NCBI GenBank assembly: GCA_032718475.1
Contig: JAUCBJ010000375.1
Location: 24,960 to 88,959 of the forward strand
Origin: Nemertoderma westbladi
Lineage: Eukaryota > Xenacoelomorpha > Nemertodermatida > Nemertodermatidae
DNA length: 64,000 nucleotides
Reading direction: 5' to 3'
In this document: one piece after another, positions 25,174-37,741 of the stretch
Layout of the letters: the number at the start of each line of letters is the position of its first letter
Numbering within the stretch: position 1 is the stretch's first letter
Program-made: the position numbers and the translations under genes
The notes under the pieces: generated by a model
Told to the model about the DNA's origin: nothing
Database searches by the model: none
What the model saw: the letters and a program-made list of their open reading frames with translations, nothing else

Positions 25174-26997
25174 GCCCTCCCTTGTAAGGCTCAGGATGTA
25201 CACCCATTAAAATAAATTAAGGCCCTCCCTTGTAAGGCTCAGCACATACATCCATTAAAATAAATTAAGGCCCTCCCTTGTAAGGCTCAGCACATACATC
25301 CATTAAAATAAATTAAGGCCTGCCCGTGTAAGGCTCAGCACATACACCCATTAAAATAAATTAAGGCCCTCCCTTGTAAGGCTCAGCACATACACCCATT
25401 AATATAAATTAAGGCCCTCCCTTGTAAGGCTCAGGATGTACACCCATTAAAATAAATTAAGGCCCTCCCTTGTAAGGCTCAGCACATACATCCATTAAAA
25501 TAAATTAAGGCCCTCCCTTGTAAGGCTCAGCACATACATCCATTAAAATAAATTAAGGCCTGCCCGTGTAAGGCTCAGCACATACACCCATTAAAATAAA
25601 TTAAGGCCCTCCCTTGTAAGGCTCAGCACATACACCCATTAATATAAATTAAGGCCTGCCCTTGTAAGGCTCAGCACATACACCCATTAAAATAAATTAA
25701 GTCCTGCCCGTGTAAGGCTCAGCACATACACCCATTAAAATAAATTAAGGCCCTCCCTTGTAAGGCTCAGCACATACACCCATTAAAATAAATTAAGGCC
25801 TGCCCTTGTAAGGCTCAGCACATACACCCATTAAAATAAATTAAGTCCTGCCCGTGTAAGGCTCAGCACATACACCCATTAAAATAAATTAAGGCCCTCC
25901 CTTGTAAGGCTCAGCACATACACCCATTAAAATAAATTAAGGCCTGCCCTTGTAAGGCTCAGCACATACACCCATTAAAATAAATTAAGGCCTGCCCGTG
26001 TAAGGCTCAGCACATACACCCATTAAAATAAATTAAGGCCCTCCCTTGTAAGGCTCAGCACATACACCCATTAATATAAATTAAGGCCTGCCCTTGTAAG
26101 GCTCAGCACATACACCCATTAAAATAAATTAAGGCCTGCCCTTGTAAGGCTCAGCACATACACCCATTAAAATAAATTAAGTCCTGCCCGTGTAAGGCTC
26201 AGCACATACACCCATTAAAATAAATTAAGGCCCTCCCTTGTAAGGCTCAGCACATACACCCATTAATATAAATTAAGGCCTGCCCTTGTAAGGCTCAGCA
26301 CATACACCCATTAAAATAAATTAAGGCCCTCCCTTGTAAGGCTCAGCAGATACACCCATTAAAATAAATTAAGGCCTGCCCGTGTAAGGCTCAGCACATA
26401 CACCCATTAAAATAAATTAAGGCCCTCCCTTGTAAGGCTCAGCACATACACCCATTAATATAAATTAAGGCCTGCCCTTGTAAGGCTCAGCACATACACC
26501 CATTAAAATAAATTAAGGCCTGCCCGTGTAAGGCTCAGCACATACACCCATTAAAATAAATTAAGGCCCTCCCTTGTAAGGCTCAGCACATACACCCATT
26601 AAAATAAATTAAGGCCCTCCCTTGTAAGGCTCAGGATGTACACCCATTAAAATAAATTAAGGCCCTCCCTTGTAAGGCTCAGCACATACATCCATTAAAA
26701 TAAATTAAGGCCCTCCCTTGTAAGGCTCAGCACATACATCCATTAAAATAAATTAAGGCCTGCCCGTGTAAGGCTCAGCACATACACCCATTAAAATAAA
26801 TTAAGGCCCTCCCTTGTAAGGCTCAGCACATACACCCATTAATATAAATTAAGGCCTGCCCTTGTAAGGCTCAGCACATACACCCATTAAAATAAATTAA
26901 GTCCTGCCCGTGTAAGGCTCAGCACATACACCCATTAAAATAAATTAAGGCCCTCCCTTGTAAGGCTCAGCACATACACCCATTAAAATAAATTAAG
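25174..26997. repeat. 240-bp pentamers tagged by CAGGATGTAC
   Basis: A pentamer of B-GGATGTAC, B-T31, B-T31, Gg and B-T38 starts at 25174, 25414 and 26614. Eight monomers at 25414-25797 recur at 26614-26997, exactly 1,200 bp (25 monomers) later. Gt heads (GCCTGCCCTTG) fill the gap between them. A related single copy of the tag lies at 20314. Confidence 0.9.
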
Positions 26998-29301
26998 GCC
27001 CTCCCTTGTAAGGCTCAGCACATACATCCATTAAAATAAATTAAGGCCTGCCCGTGTAAGGCTCAGCACATACATCCATTAAAATAAATTAAGGCCCTCC
27101 CTTGTAAGGCTCAGCACATACATCCATTAAAATAAATTAAGGCCTGCCCGTGTAAGGCTCAGCACATACATCCATTAAAATAAATTAAGGCCTGCCCGTG
27201 TAAGGCTCAGCACATACATCCATTAAAATAAATTAAGGCCCTCCCTTGTAAGGCTCAGCACATACATCCATTAAAATAAATTAAGGCCTGCCCGTGTAAG
27301 GCTCAGCACATACATCCATTAAAATAAATTAAGTCCTGCCCGTGTAAGGCTCAGCACATACACCCATTAAAATAAATTAAGGCCCTCCCTTGTAAGGCTC
27401 AGCACATACACCCATTAAAATAAATTAAGGCCTACCCGGGTAAGGCTCAGCACATACACCCATTAAAATAAATTAAGTCCTGCCCGTGTAAGGCTCAGCA
27501 CATACACCCATTAAAATAAATTAAGGCCTGCCCGTGTAAGGCTCAGCACATACACCCATTAAAATAAATTAAGTCCTACCCGGGTAAGGCTCAGCACATA
27601 CACCCATTAAAATAAATTAAGTCCTGCCCGTGTAAGGCTCAGCACATACACCCATTAAAATAAATTAAGGCCCTCCCTTGTAAGGCTCAGCAGATACACC
27701 CATTAAAATAAATTAAGGCCCTCCCTTGTAAGGCTCAGCAGATACACCCATTAAAATAAATTAAGGCCCTCCCTTGTAAGGCTCAGCACATACACCCATT
27801 AAAATAAATTAAGGCCCTCCCTTGTAAGGCTCAGCACATACACCCATTAAAATAAATTAAGGCCCTCCCTTGTAAGGCTCAGCAGATACACCCATTAAAA
27901 TAAATTAAGGCCCTCCCTTGTAAGGCTCAGCACATACACCCATTAAAATAAATTAAGGCCCTCCCTTGTAAGGCTCAGCACATACACCCATTAAAATAAA
28001 TTAAGGCCCTCCCTTGTAAGGCTCAGCACATACACCCATTAAAATAAATTAAGTCCTGCCCGTGTAAGGCTCAGCACATACATCCATTAAAATAAATTAA
28101 GGCCCTCCCTTGTAAGGCTCAGCACATACATCCATTAAAATAAATTAAGGCCTGCCCGTGTAAGGCTCAGCACATACACCCATTAAAATAAATTAAGTCC
28201 TGCCCGTGTAAGGCTCAGCACATACACCCATTAAAATAAATTAAGGCCCTCCCTTGTAAGGCTCAGCACATACACCCATTAAAATAAATTAAGGCCTACC
28301 CGGGTAAGGCTCAGCACATACACCCATTAAAATAAATTAAGTCCTGCCCGTGTAAGGCTCAGCACATACACCCATTAAAATAAATTAAGTCCTGCCCGTG
28401 TAAGGCTCAGCACATACACCCATTAAAATAAATTAAGGCCTGCCCGTGTAAGGCTCAGCACATACACCCATTAAAATAAATTAAGGCCCTCCCTTGTAAG
28501 GCTCAGCACATACACCCATTAAAATAAATTAAGTCCTGCCCGTGTAAGGCTCAGCACATACACCCATTAAAATAAATTAAGGCCTGCCCGTGTAAGGCTC
28601 AGCACATACACCCATTAAAATAAATTAAGGCCCTCCCTTGTAAGGCTCAGCACATACACCCATTAAAATAAATTAAGTCCTGCCCGTGTAAGGCTCAGCA
28701 CATACACCCATTAAAATAAATTAAGTCCTGCCCGTGTAAGGCTCAGCAGATACACCCATTAAAATAAATTAAGGCCCTCCCTTGTAAGGCTCAGCACATA
28801 CACCCATTAAAATAAATTAAGTCCTGCCCGTGTAAGGCTCAGCACATACACCCATTAAAATAAATTAAGTCCTGCCCGTGTAAGGCTCAGCAGATACACC
28901 CATTAAAATAAATTAAGTCCTGCCCGTGTAAGGCACAGCACATACACCCATTAAAATAAATTAAGGCCTGCCCGTGTAAGGCTCAGCACATACACCCATT
29001 AAAATAAATTAAGGCCCTCCCTTGTAAGGCTCAGCACATACACCCATTAAAATAAATTAAGGCCCTCCCTTGTAAGGCTCAGCAGATACACCCATTAAAA
29101 TATATTAAGGCCCTCCCTTGTAAGGCTCAGCACATACATCCATTAAAATATATTAAGGCCCTCCCTTGTAAGGCTCAGCAGATACATCCATTAAAATAAA
29201 TTAAGTCCTGCCCGTGTAAGGCTCAGCACATACACCCATTAAAATAAATTAAGGCCCTCCCTTGTAAGGCTCAGCACATACATCCATTAAAATATATTAA
29301 G
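26998..29301. repeat. Satellite domain 11: B/Gg/Tg with consensus middles
   Basis: Monomers alternate among B, Gg and Tg heads with mostly T18, C24, A38. At 27.0-27.35 kb nearly all carry T31. Single Z-like heads occur at 27430, 27574 and 28294. Some tails near 29.1-29.3 kb read AAAATATATT. No unique sequence is present. Confidence 0.86.
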
Positions 29302-31365
29302 GCCCTCCCTTGTAAGGCTCAGCAGATACACCCATTAATATAAATTAAGTCCTGCCCGTGTAAGGCACAGCACATACACCCATTAAAATAAATTAAGGCC
29401 CTCCCTTGTAAGGCTCAGCAAGTAAACCCATTAAAATAAATTAAGGCCCTCCCTTGTAAGGCTCAGCAGATACACCCATTAATATAAATTAAGTCCTGCC
29501 CGTGTAAGGCACAGCACATACACCCATTAAAATAAATTAAGGCCCTCCCTTGTAAGGCTCAGCAAGTAAACCCATTAAAATAAATTAAGGCCCTCCCTTG
29601 TAAGGCTCAGCACATACATCCATTAAAATAAATTAAGGCCCTCCCTTGTAAGGCACAGCACATACATCCATTAAAATAAATTAAGGCCTGCCCGTGTAAG
29701 GCTCAGCACATACACCCATTAAAATAAATTAAGGCCCTCCCTTGTAAGGCTCAGCAAGTAAACCCATTAAAATAAATTAAGGCCCTCCCTTGTAAGGCTC
29801 AGCAGATACACCCATTAAAATAAATTAAGGCCCTCCCTTGTAAGGCTCAGCACATACATCCATTAAAATATATTAAGGCCCTCCCTTGTAAGGCTCAGCA
29901 CATACATCCATTAAAATAAATTAAGGCCCTCCCTTGTAAGGCTCAGCAGATACACCCATTAAAATAAATTAAGGCCCTCCCTTGTAAGGCTCAGCACATA
30001 CATCCATTAAAATATATTAAGGCCCTCCCTTGTAAGGCTCAGCACATACACCCATTAATATAAATTAAGTCCTGCCCGTGTAAGGCTCAGCACATACACC
30101 CATTAAAATAAATTAAGTCCTGCCCGTGTAAGGCTCAGCACATACACCCATTAAAATATATTAAGGCCCTCCCTTGTAAGGCTCAGCAGATACACCCATT
30201 AATATAAATTAAGTCCTGTCCCTGTAAGGCTCAGCACATACACCCATTAAAATAAATTAAGGCCCTCCCTTGTAAGGCTCAGCACATACACCCATTAATA
30301 TAAATTAAGTCCTGTCCCTGTAAGGCTCAGCACATACACCCATTAAAATAAATTAAGGCCCTCCCTTGTAAGGCTCAGCACATACACCCATTAAAATAAA
30401 TTAAGGCCCTCCCTTGTAAGGCTCAGCACATACATCCATTAAAATAAATTAAGGCCTGCCCGTGTAAGGCTCAGCACATACACCCATTAAAATAAATTAA
30501 GTCCTGCCCGTGTAAGGCACAGCACATACACCCATTAATATAAATTAAGTCCTGTCCCTGTAAGGCTCAGCACATACACCCATTAAAATAAATTAAGGCC
30601 CTCCCTTGTAAGGCTCAGCACATACACCCATTAAAATAAATTAAGGCCCTCCCTTGTAAGGCTCAGCACATACATCCATTAAAATAAATTAAGGCCTGCC
30701 CGTGTAAGGCTCAGCACATACACCCATTAAAATAAATTAAGGCCTGCCCGTGTAAGGCTCAGCACATACATCCATTAAAACAAATTAAGGCCCTCCCTTG
30801 TAAGGCTCAGCAAGTAAACCCATTAAAATAAATTAAGGCCCTCCCTTGTAAGGCTCAGCACATACACCCATTAAAATAAATTAAGGCCCTCCCTTGTAAG
30901 GCTCAGCACATACATCCATTAAAATAAATTAAGGCCTGCCCGTGTAAGGCTCAGCACATACACCCATTAAAATAAATTAAGGCCCTCCCTTGTAAGGCTC
31001 AGCACATACACCCATTAAAATAAATTAAGTCCTGCCCGTGTAAGGCTCAGCACATACACCCATTAAAATAAATTAAGGCCCTCCCTTGTAAGGCTCAGCA
31101 CATACATCCATTAAAATAAATTAAGGCCTGCCCGTGTAAGGCTCAGCACATACATCCATTAAAATAAATTAAGGCCTGCCCGTGTAAGGCTCAGCACATA
31201 CACCCATTAAAATAAATTAAGGCCCTCCCTTGTAAGGCTCAGCACATACATCCATTAAAATAAATTAAGGCCTGCCCGTGTAAGGCTCAGCACATACACC
31301 CATTAAAATAAATTAAGGCCTGCCCGTGTAAGGCTCAGCACATACATCCATTAAAATAAATTAAG
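29302..31365. repeat. Satellite domain 12: CAAGTAAACCC units and V units
   Basis: Four units with CAAGTAAACCC in the middle lie at 29398, 29542, 29734 and 30790 and are found nowhere else. The trimer B-G24-T38, Tg-A18, B-AAGTAAACCC repeats twice at 29302-29589 (144-bp period). V-headed units recur near 30.2-30.6 kb. One tail before 30790 reads AAAACAAATT. Confidence 0.9.
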
Positions 31366-32421
31366 GCCCTCCCGTGTAAGGCTCAGCATGTACACCCCTT
31401 AAAATAAATTAAGGCCCTCCCTTGTAAGGCTCAGCATGTAGACCCATTAAAATAAATTAAGGCCCTCCCTTGTAAGGCTCAGCATGTAGACCCATTAAAA
31501 TAAATTAAGGCCCTCCCTTGTAAGGCTCAGCATGTAGACCCATTAAAATAAATTAAGGCCCTCCCTTGTAAGGCTCAGCATGTAGACCCATTAAAATAAA
31601 TTAAGGCCCTCCCTTGTAAGGCTCAGCATGTAGACCCATTAAAATAAATTAAGGCCCTCCCTTGTAAGGCTCAGCATGTACACCCCTTAAAATAAATTAA
31701 GGCCCTCCCTTGTAAGGCTCAGCAGATACATCCATTAAAATAAATTAAGTCCTGCCCCTGTAAGGCTCAGCACATACACCCATTAAAATAAATTAAGGCC
31801 CTCCCTTGTAAGGCACAGCAGATACACCCATTAAAATAAATTAAGGCCCTCCCTTGTAAGGCTCAGCATGTAGACCCATTAAAATAAATTAAGGCCCTCC
31901 CTTGTAAGGCTCAGCATGTAGACCCATTAAAATAAATTAAGGCCCTCCCTTGTAAGGCTCAGCATGTAGACCCATTAAAATAAATTAAGGCCCTCCCTTG
32001 TAAGGCTCAGCACATACACCCATTAAAATAAATTAAGGCCCTCCCTTGTAAGGCTCAGCATGTAGACCCATTAAAATAAATTAAGGCCCTCCCTTGTAAG
32101 GCTCAGCATGTAGACCCATTAAAATAAATTAAGGCCCTCCCTTGTAAGGCTCAGCATGTAGACCCATTAAAATAAATTAAGTCCTGCCCGTGTAAGGCAC
32201 AGCACATACACCCCTTAAAATAAATTAAGGCCCTCCCTTGTAAGGCTCAGCATGTAGACCCATTAAAATAAATTAAGGCCCTCCCTTGTAAGGCTCAGCA
32301 TGTAGACCCATTAAAATAAATTAAGGCCCTCCCTTGTAAGGCTCAGCATGTAGACCCATTAAAATAAATTAAGTCCTGCCCGTGTAAGGCACAGCACATA
32401 CACCCCTTAAAATAAATTAAG
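31366..32421. repeat. GTAGACCC island
   Basis: Fourteen B-headed monomers read CATGTAGACCC: five in a row at 31414-31653, then three each at 31846-31989, 32038-32181 and 32230-32373. The last two triplets, each followed by a Tg-A18 unit with CACCCCTT, form a 192-bp HOR at 32038-32421. The variant is absent elsewhere. The island opens with a hybrid GCCCTCCCGTG head carrying TGTACACCCCTT, a plausible parent of GTAGACCC. Confidence 0.95.
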
Positions 32422-34665
32422 GCCCTCCCTTGTAAGGCTCAGCACATTCACACACCCATTAAAATAAATTAAGGCCCTCCCTTGTAAGGCTCAGCAGATA
32501 CATCCATTAAAATAAATTAAGTCCTGCCCCTGTAAGGCTCAGCACATACACCCATTAAAATAAATTAAGTCCTGCCCGTGTAAGGCTCAGCACATACACC
32601 CATTAAAATAAATTAAGGCCCTCCCTTGTAAGGCTCAGCACATACACCCATTAATATAAATTAAGGCCTGCCCGTGTAAGGCTCAGCACATACACCCATT
32701 AAAATAAATTAAGTCCTGCCCGTGTAAGGCTCAGCACATACACCCATTAAAATAAATTAAGGCCCTCCCTTGTAAGGCTCAGCACATACACCCATTAATA
32801 TAAATTAAGGCCTGCCCGTGTAAGGCTCAGCACATACACCCATTAAAATAAATTAAGTCCTGCCCGTGTAAGGCACAGCACATACACCCATTAAAATAAA
32901 TTAAGGCCCTCCCTTGTAAGGCTCAGCACATACACCCATTAATATAAATTAAGGCCCTCCCTTGTAAGGCTCAGCACATACACCCATTAAAATAAATTAA
33001 GGCCCTCCCTTGTAAGGCTCAGCACATACACCCATTAATATAAATTAAGGCCCTCCCTTGTAAGGCTCAGCACATACACCCATTAAAATAAATTAAGGCC
33101 CTCCCTTGTAAGGCACAGCACATACACCCATTAAAATAAATTAAGGCCCTCCCTTGTAAGGCTCAGCACATACACCCATTAATATAAATTAAGGCCCTCC
33201 CTTGTAAGGCTCAGCACATACACCCATTAAAATAAATTAAGGCCCTCCCTTGTAAGGCTCAGCACATACACCCATTAATATAAATTAAGGCCCTCCCTTG
33301 TAAGGCTCAGCACATACACCCATTAAAATAAATTAAGGCCCTCCCTTGTAAGGCTCAGCACATTCACACACCCATTAAAATAAATTAAGTCCTGCCCGTG
33401 TAAGGCTCAGCACATACACCCATTAAAATAAATTAAGTCCTGCCCTTGTAAGGCTCAGCACATACACCCATTAAAATAAATTAAGGCCCTCCCTTGTAAG
33501 GCTCAGCACATTCACACACCCATTAAAATAAATTAAGGCCCTCCCTTGTAAGGCTCAGCACATACATACATTAATATAAATTAAGTCCTGCCCGTGTAAG
33601 GCTCAGCAGATACACCCATTAAAATAAATTAAGTCCTGCCCTTGTAAGGCTCAGCACATACACCCATTAAAATAAATTAAGGCCCTCCCTTGTAAGGCTC
33701 AGCACATTCACACACCCATTAAAATAAATTAAGGCCCTCCCTTGTAAGGCTCAGCACATACACCCATTAAAATAAATTAAGTCCTGCCCGTGTAAGGCTC
33801 AGCAGATACACCCATTAAAATAAATTAAGTCCTGCCCTTGTAAGGCTCAGCACATACACCCATTAAAATAAATTAAGGCCCTCCCTTGTAAGGCTCAGCA
33901 CATTCACACACCCATTAAAATAAATTAAGGCCCTCCCTTGTAAGGCTCAGCACATACATACATTAATATAAATTAAGTCCTGCCCGTGTAAGGCTCAGCA
34001 GATACACCCATTAAAATAAATTAAGTCCTGCCCTTGTAAGGCTCAGCACATACACCCATTAAAATAAATTAAGGCCCTCCCTTGTAAGGCTCAGCACATT
34101 CACACACCCATTAAAATAAATTAAGGCCCTCCCTTGTAAGGCTCAGCACATACATACATTAATATAAATTAAGTCCTGCCCGTGTAAGGCTCAGCAGATA
34201 CACCCATTAAAATAAATTAAGTCCTGCCCTTGTAAGGCTCAGCACATACACCCATTAAAATAAATTAAGGCCCTCCCTTGTAAGGCTCAGCACATTCACA
34301 CACCCATTAAAATAAATTAAGGCCCTCCCTTGTAAGGCTCAGCACATACATACATTAATATAAATTAAGTCCTGCCCGTGTAAGGCTCAGCAGATACACC
34401 CATTAAAATAAATTAAGTCCTGCCCTTGTAAGGCTCAGCACATACACCCATTAAAATAAATTAAGGCCCTCCCTTGTAAGGCTCAGCACATTCACACACC
34501 CATTAAAATAAATTAAGGCCCTCCCTTGTAAGGCTCAGCACATACACCCATTAAAATAAATTAAGTCCTGCCCATGTAAGGCTCAGCACATTCACACACC
34601 CATTAAAATAAATTAAGGCCCTCCCTTGTAAGGCTCAGCACATACATACATTAATATAAATTAAG
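32422..34665. repeat. Satellite domain 13: 52-bp units and 196-bp HOR
   Basis: Nine TCAC-insertion units lie at 32422, 33338, 33486, 33682, 33878, 34074, 34270, 34466 and 34566. The first part (32.65-33.3 kb) alternates B-T38 and B-A38 monomers. The second part holds the regular 196-bp HOR listed separately. Confidence 0.92.
33538..34517. repeat. 196-bp higher-order repeat, five tandem copies
   Basis: Each copy is B (usually CATACATACATT with T38), Tg-G24, Tt and a 52-bp B unit: 48+48+48+52 bp. Copies start at 33538, 33734, 33930, 34126 and 34322. Copy 2 carries a consensus CACATACACCC/A38 first monomer; the other four look identical by eye. A three-monomer partial copy at 33390-33537 precedes them, with C24 in its Tg unit. 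This is the most regular HOR in the window. Confidence 0.95.
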
Positions 34666-37600
34666 TCCTGCCCGTGTAAGGCTCAGCACATACACCCCTT
34701 AAAATAAATTAAGGCCTGCCCGTGTAAGGCTCAGCACATACACCCATTAATATAAATTAAGTCCTGTCCGTGTAAGGCTCAGCACATACACCCATTAAAA
34801 TAAATTAAGTCCTGCCCCTGTAAGGCTCAGCACATACACCCATTAAAATAAATTAAGTCCTGCCCGTGTAAGGCTCAGCACATACACCCATTAAAATAAA
34901 TTAAGTCCTGTCCCTGTAAGGCTCAGCACATACACCCATTAAAATAAATTAAGGCCCTCCCTTGTAAGGCACAGCAGATACACCCATTAAAATAAATTAA
35001 GTCCTGCCCGTGTAAGGCTCAGTACATACACCCATTAAAATAAATTAAGTCCTGCCCGTGTAAGGCTCAGCACATACACCCATTAAAATAAATTAAGGCC
35101 CTCCCTTGTAAGGCACAGCAGATACACCCATTAAAATAAATTAAGTCCTGCCCGTGTAAGGCTCAGCACATACACCCATTAAAATAAATTAAGTCCTGCC
35201 CGTGTAAGGCACAGCACATACACCCATTAAAATAAATTAAGGCCCTCCCTTGTAAGGCTCAGCACATACATCCATTAAAATAAATTAAGGCCTGCCCGTG
35301 TAAGGCTCAGCACATACACCCATTAATATAAATTAAGGCCCTCCCTTGTAAGGCTCAGCAGATACACCCATTAAAATAAATTAAGTCCTGCCCGTGTAAG
35401 GCTCAGCACATACACCCATTAAAATAAATTAAGTCCTGCCCGTGTAAGGCTCAGCACATTCACACACCCATTAAAATAAATTAAGGCCCTCCCTTGTAAG
35501 GCTCAGCACATACACCCATTAATATAAATTAAGTCCTGCCCGTGTAAGGCACAGCACATACACCCATTAAAATAAATTAAGTCCTGCCCGTGTAAGGCAC
35601 AGCACATACACCCATTAAAATAAATTAAGGCCTGCCCTTGTAAGGCTCAGCACATACACCCATTAAAATAAATTAAGGCCCTCCCTTGTAAGGCTCAGCA
35701 CATACACCCATTAAAATAAATTAAGGCCCTCCCTTGTAAGGCTCAGCACATACACCCATTAAAATAAATTAAGGCCCTCCCTTGTAAGGCTCAGCACATA
35801 CACCCATTAATATAAATTAAGTCCTGCCCGTGTAAGGCACAGCACATACACCCATTAAAATAAATTAAGGCCCTCCCTTGTAAGGCTCAGCACATACACC
35901 CATTAATATAAATTAAGTCCTGCCCGTGTAAGGCTCAGCACATACACCCATTAAAATAAATTAAGGCCCTCCCTTGTAAGGCTCAGCACATACACCCATT
36001 AATATAAATTAAGTCCTGCCCGTGTAAGGCACAGCACATACACCCATTAAAATAAATTAAGTCCTGCCCGTGTAAGGCACAGCACATACACCCATTAAAA
36101 TAAATTAAGGCCTGCCCTTGTAAGGCTCAGCACATACACCCATTAAAATAAATTAAGGCCCTCCCTTGTAAGGCTCAGCACATACACCCATTAAAATAAA
36201 TTAAGGCCCTCCCTTGTAAGGCTCAGCACATACACCCATTAAAATAAATTAAGGCCCTCCCTTGTAAGGCTCAGCACATACACCCATTAAAATAAATTAA
36301 GGCCCTCCCTTGTAAGGCTCAGCATGTACACCCATTAAAATAAATTAAGGCCCTCCCTTGTAAGGCTCAGCACATACACCCATTAATATAAATTAAGGCC
36401 CTCCCTTGTAAGGCTCAGCACATACACCCATTAAAATAAATTAAGGCCTGCCCGTGTAAGGCTCAGCACATACACCCATTAAAATAAATTAAGTCCTGCC
36501 CGTGTAAGGCTCAGCAGATACACCCATTAAAATAAATTAAGTCCTGCCCGTGTAAGGCTCAGCACATACACCCATTAAAATAAATTAAGTCCTGCCCGTG
36601 TAAGGCTCAGCAAATACACCCATTAAAATAAATTAAGTCCTACCCGTGTAAGGCACAGCACATACACCCATTAAAATAAATTAAGTCCTGCCCGTGTAAG
36701 GCTCAGCAGATACACCCATTAAAATAAATTAAGTCCTGCCCGTGTAAGGCACAGCACATACACCCATTAAAATAAATTAAGGCCCTCCCTTGTAAGGCTC
36801 AGCACATACACCCATTAATATAAATTAAGGCCCTCCCTTGTAAGGCTCAGCACATACACCCATTAAAATAAATTAAGGCCCTCCCTTGTAAGGCTCAGCA
36901 CATACACCCATTAAAATAAATTAAGGCCCTCCCTTGTAAGGCACAGCACATACACCCATTAAAATAAATTAAGGCCTGCCCGTGTAAGGCTCAGCACATA
37001 CACCCATTAAAATAAATTAAGTCCTGCCCGTGTAAGGCTCAGCACATACACCCATTAAAATAAATTAAGGCCTGCCCATGTAAGGCTCAGCACATACACC
37101 CATTAAAATAAATTAAGGCCCTCCCTTGTAAGGCTCAGCACATACACCCATTAAAATAAATTAAGGCCCTCCCTTGTAAGGCTCAGCACATACACCCATT
37201 AATATAAATTAAGGCCCTCCCTTGTAAGGCTCAGCACATACACCCATTAAAATAAATTAAGGCCCTCCCTTGTAAGGCTCAGCACATACACCCATTAAAA
37301 TAAATTAAGTCCTGCCCGTGTAAGGCTCAGCACATACACCCATTAAAATAAATTAAGGCCCTCCCTTGTAAGGCTCAGCACATACACCCATTAAAATAAA
37401 TTAAGTCCTGCCCGTGTAAGGCACAGCACATACACCCATTAAAATAAATTAAGGCCCTCCCTTGTAAGGCTCAGCACATACACCCATTAAAATAAATTAA
37501 GGCCCTCCCTTGTAAGGCTCAGCACATACACCCATTAAAATAAATTAAGTCCTGCCCGTGTAAGGCTCAGCACATACACCCATTAAAATAAATTAAGGCC

Positions 37601-37741
37601 TGCCCGTGTAAGGCTCAGCACATACACCCATTAAAATAAATTAAGGCCTGCCCGTGTAAGGCTCAGCACATACACCCATTAAAATAAATTAAGGCCCTCC
37701 CTTGTAAGGCTCAGCACATACACCCATTAAAATAAATTAAG
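34666..37741. repeat. Satellite domain 14: Tg/B/Gt with A18 units
   Basis: Six monomers at 35486-35773 (B-T38, Tg-A18, Tg-A18, Gt, B, B) recur at 35966-36253, a 480-bp offset. The last TCAC-insertion unit of the window is at 35434-35485. Tg-A18 units become frequent and lead into the next dimer domain. Nothing other than satellite is present. Confidence 0.87.
35434..35485. repeat. Last 52-bp TCAC-insertion monomer
   Basis: A Tg-headed unit with CACATTCACACACCC. No further copy is present in the remaining 28.5 kb, which marks a compositional boundary in the array. Confidence 0.95.

Noticed and set aside
19294-31653. G-quadruplex potential of B heads (GGGAGGG on the reverse strand)
   Set aside because: Each B monomer gives only two adjacent G3 tracts plus a distant third, with loops of about 18 bases. 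That is outside the usual intramolecular quadruplex pattern.
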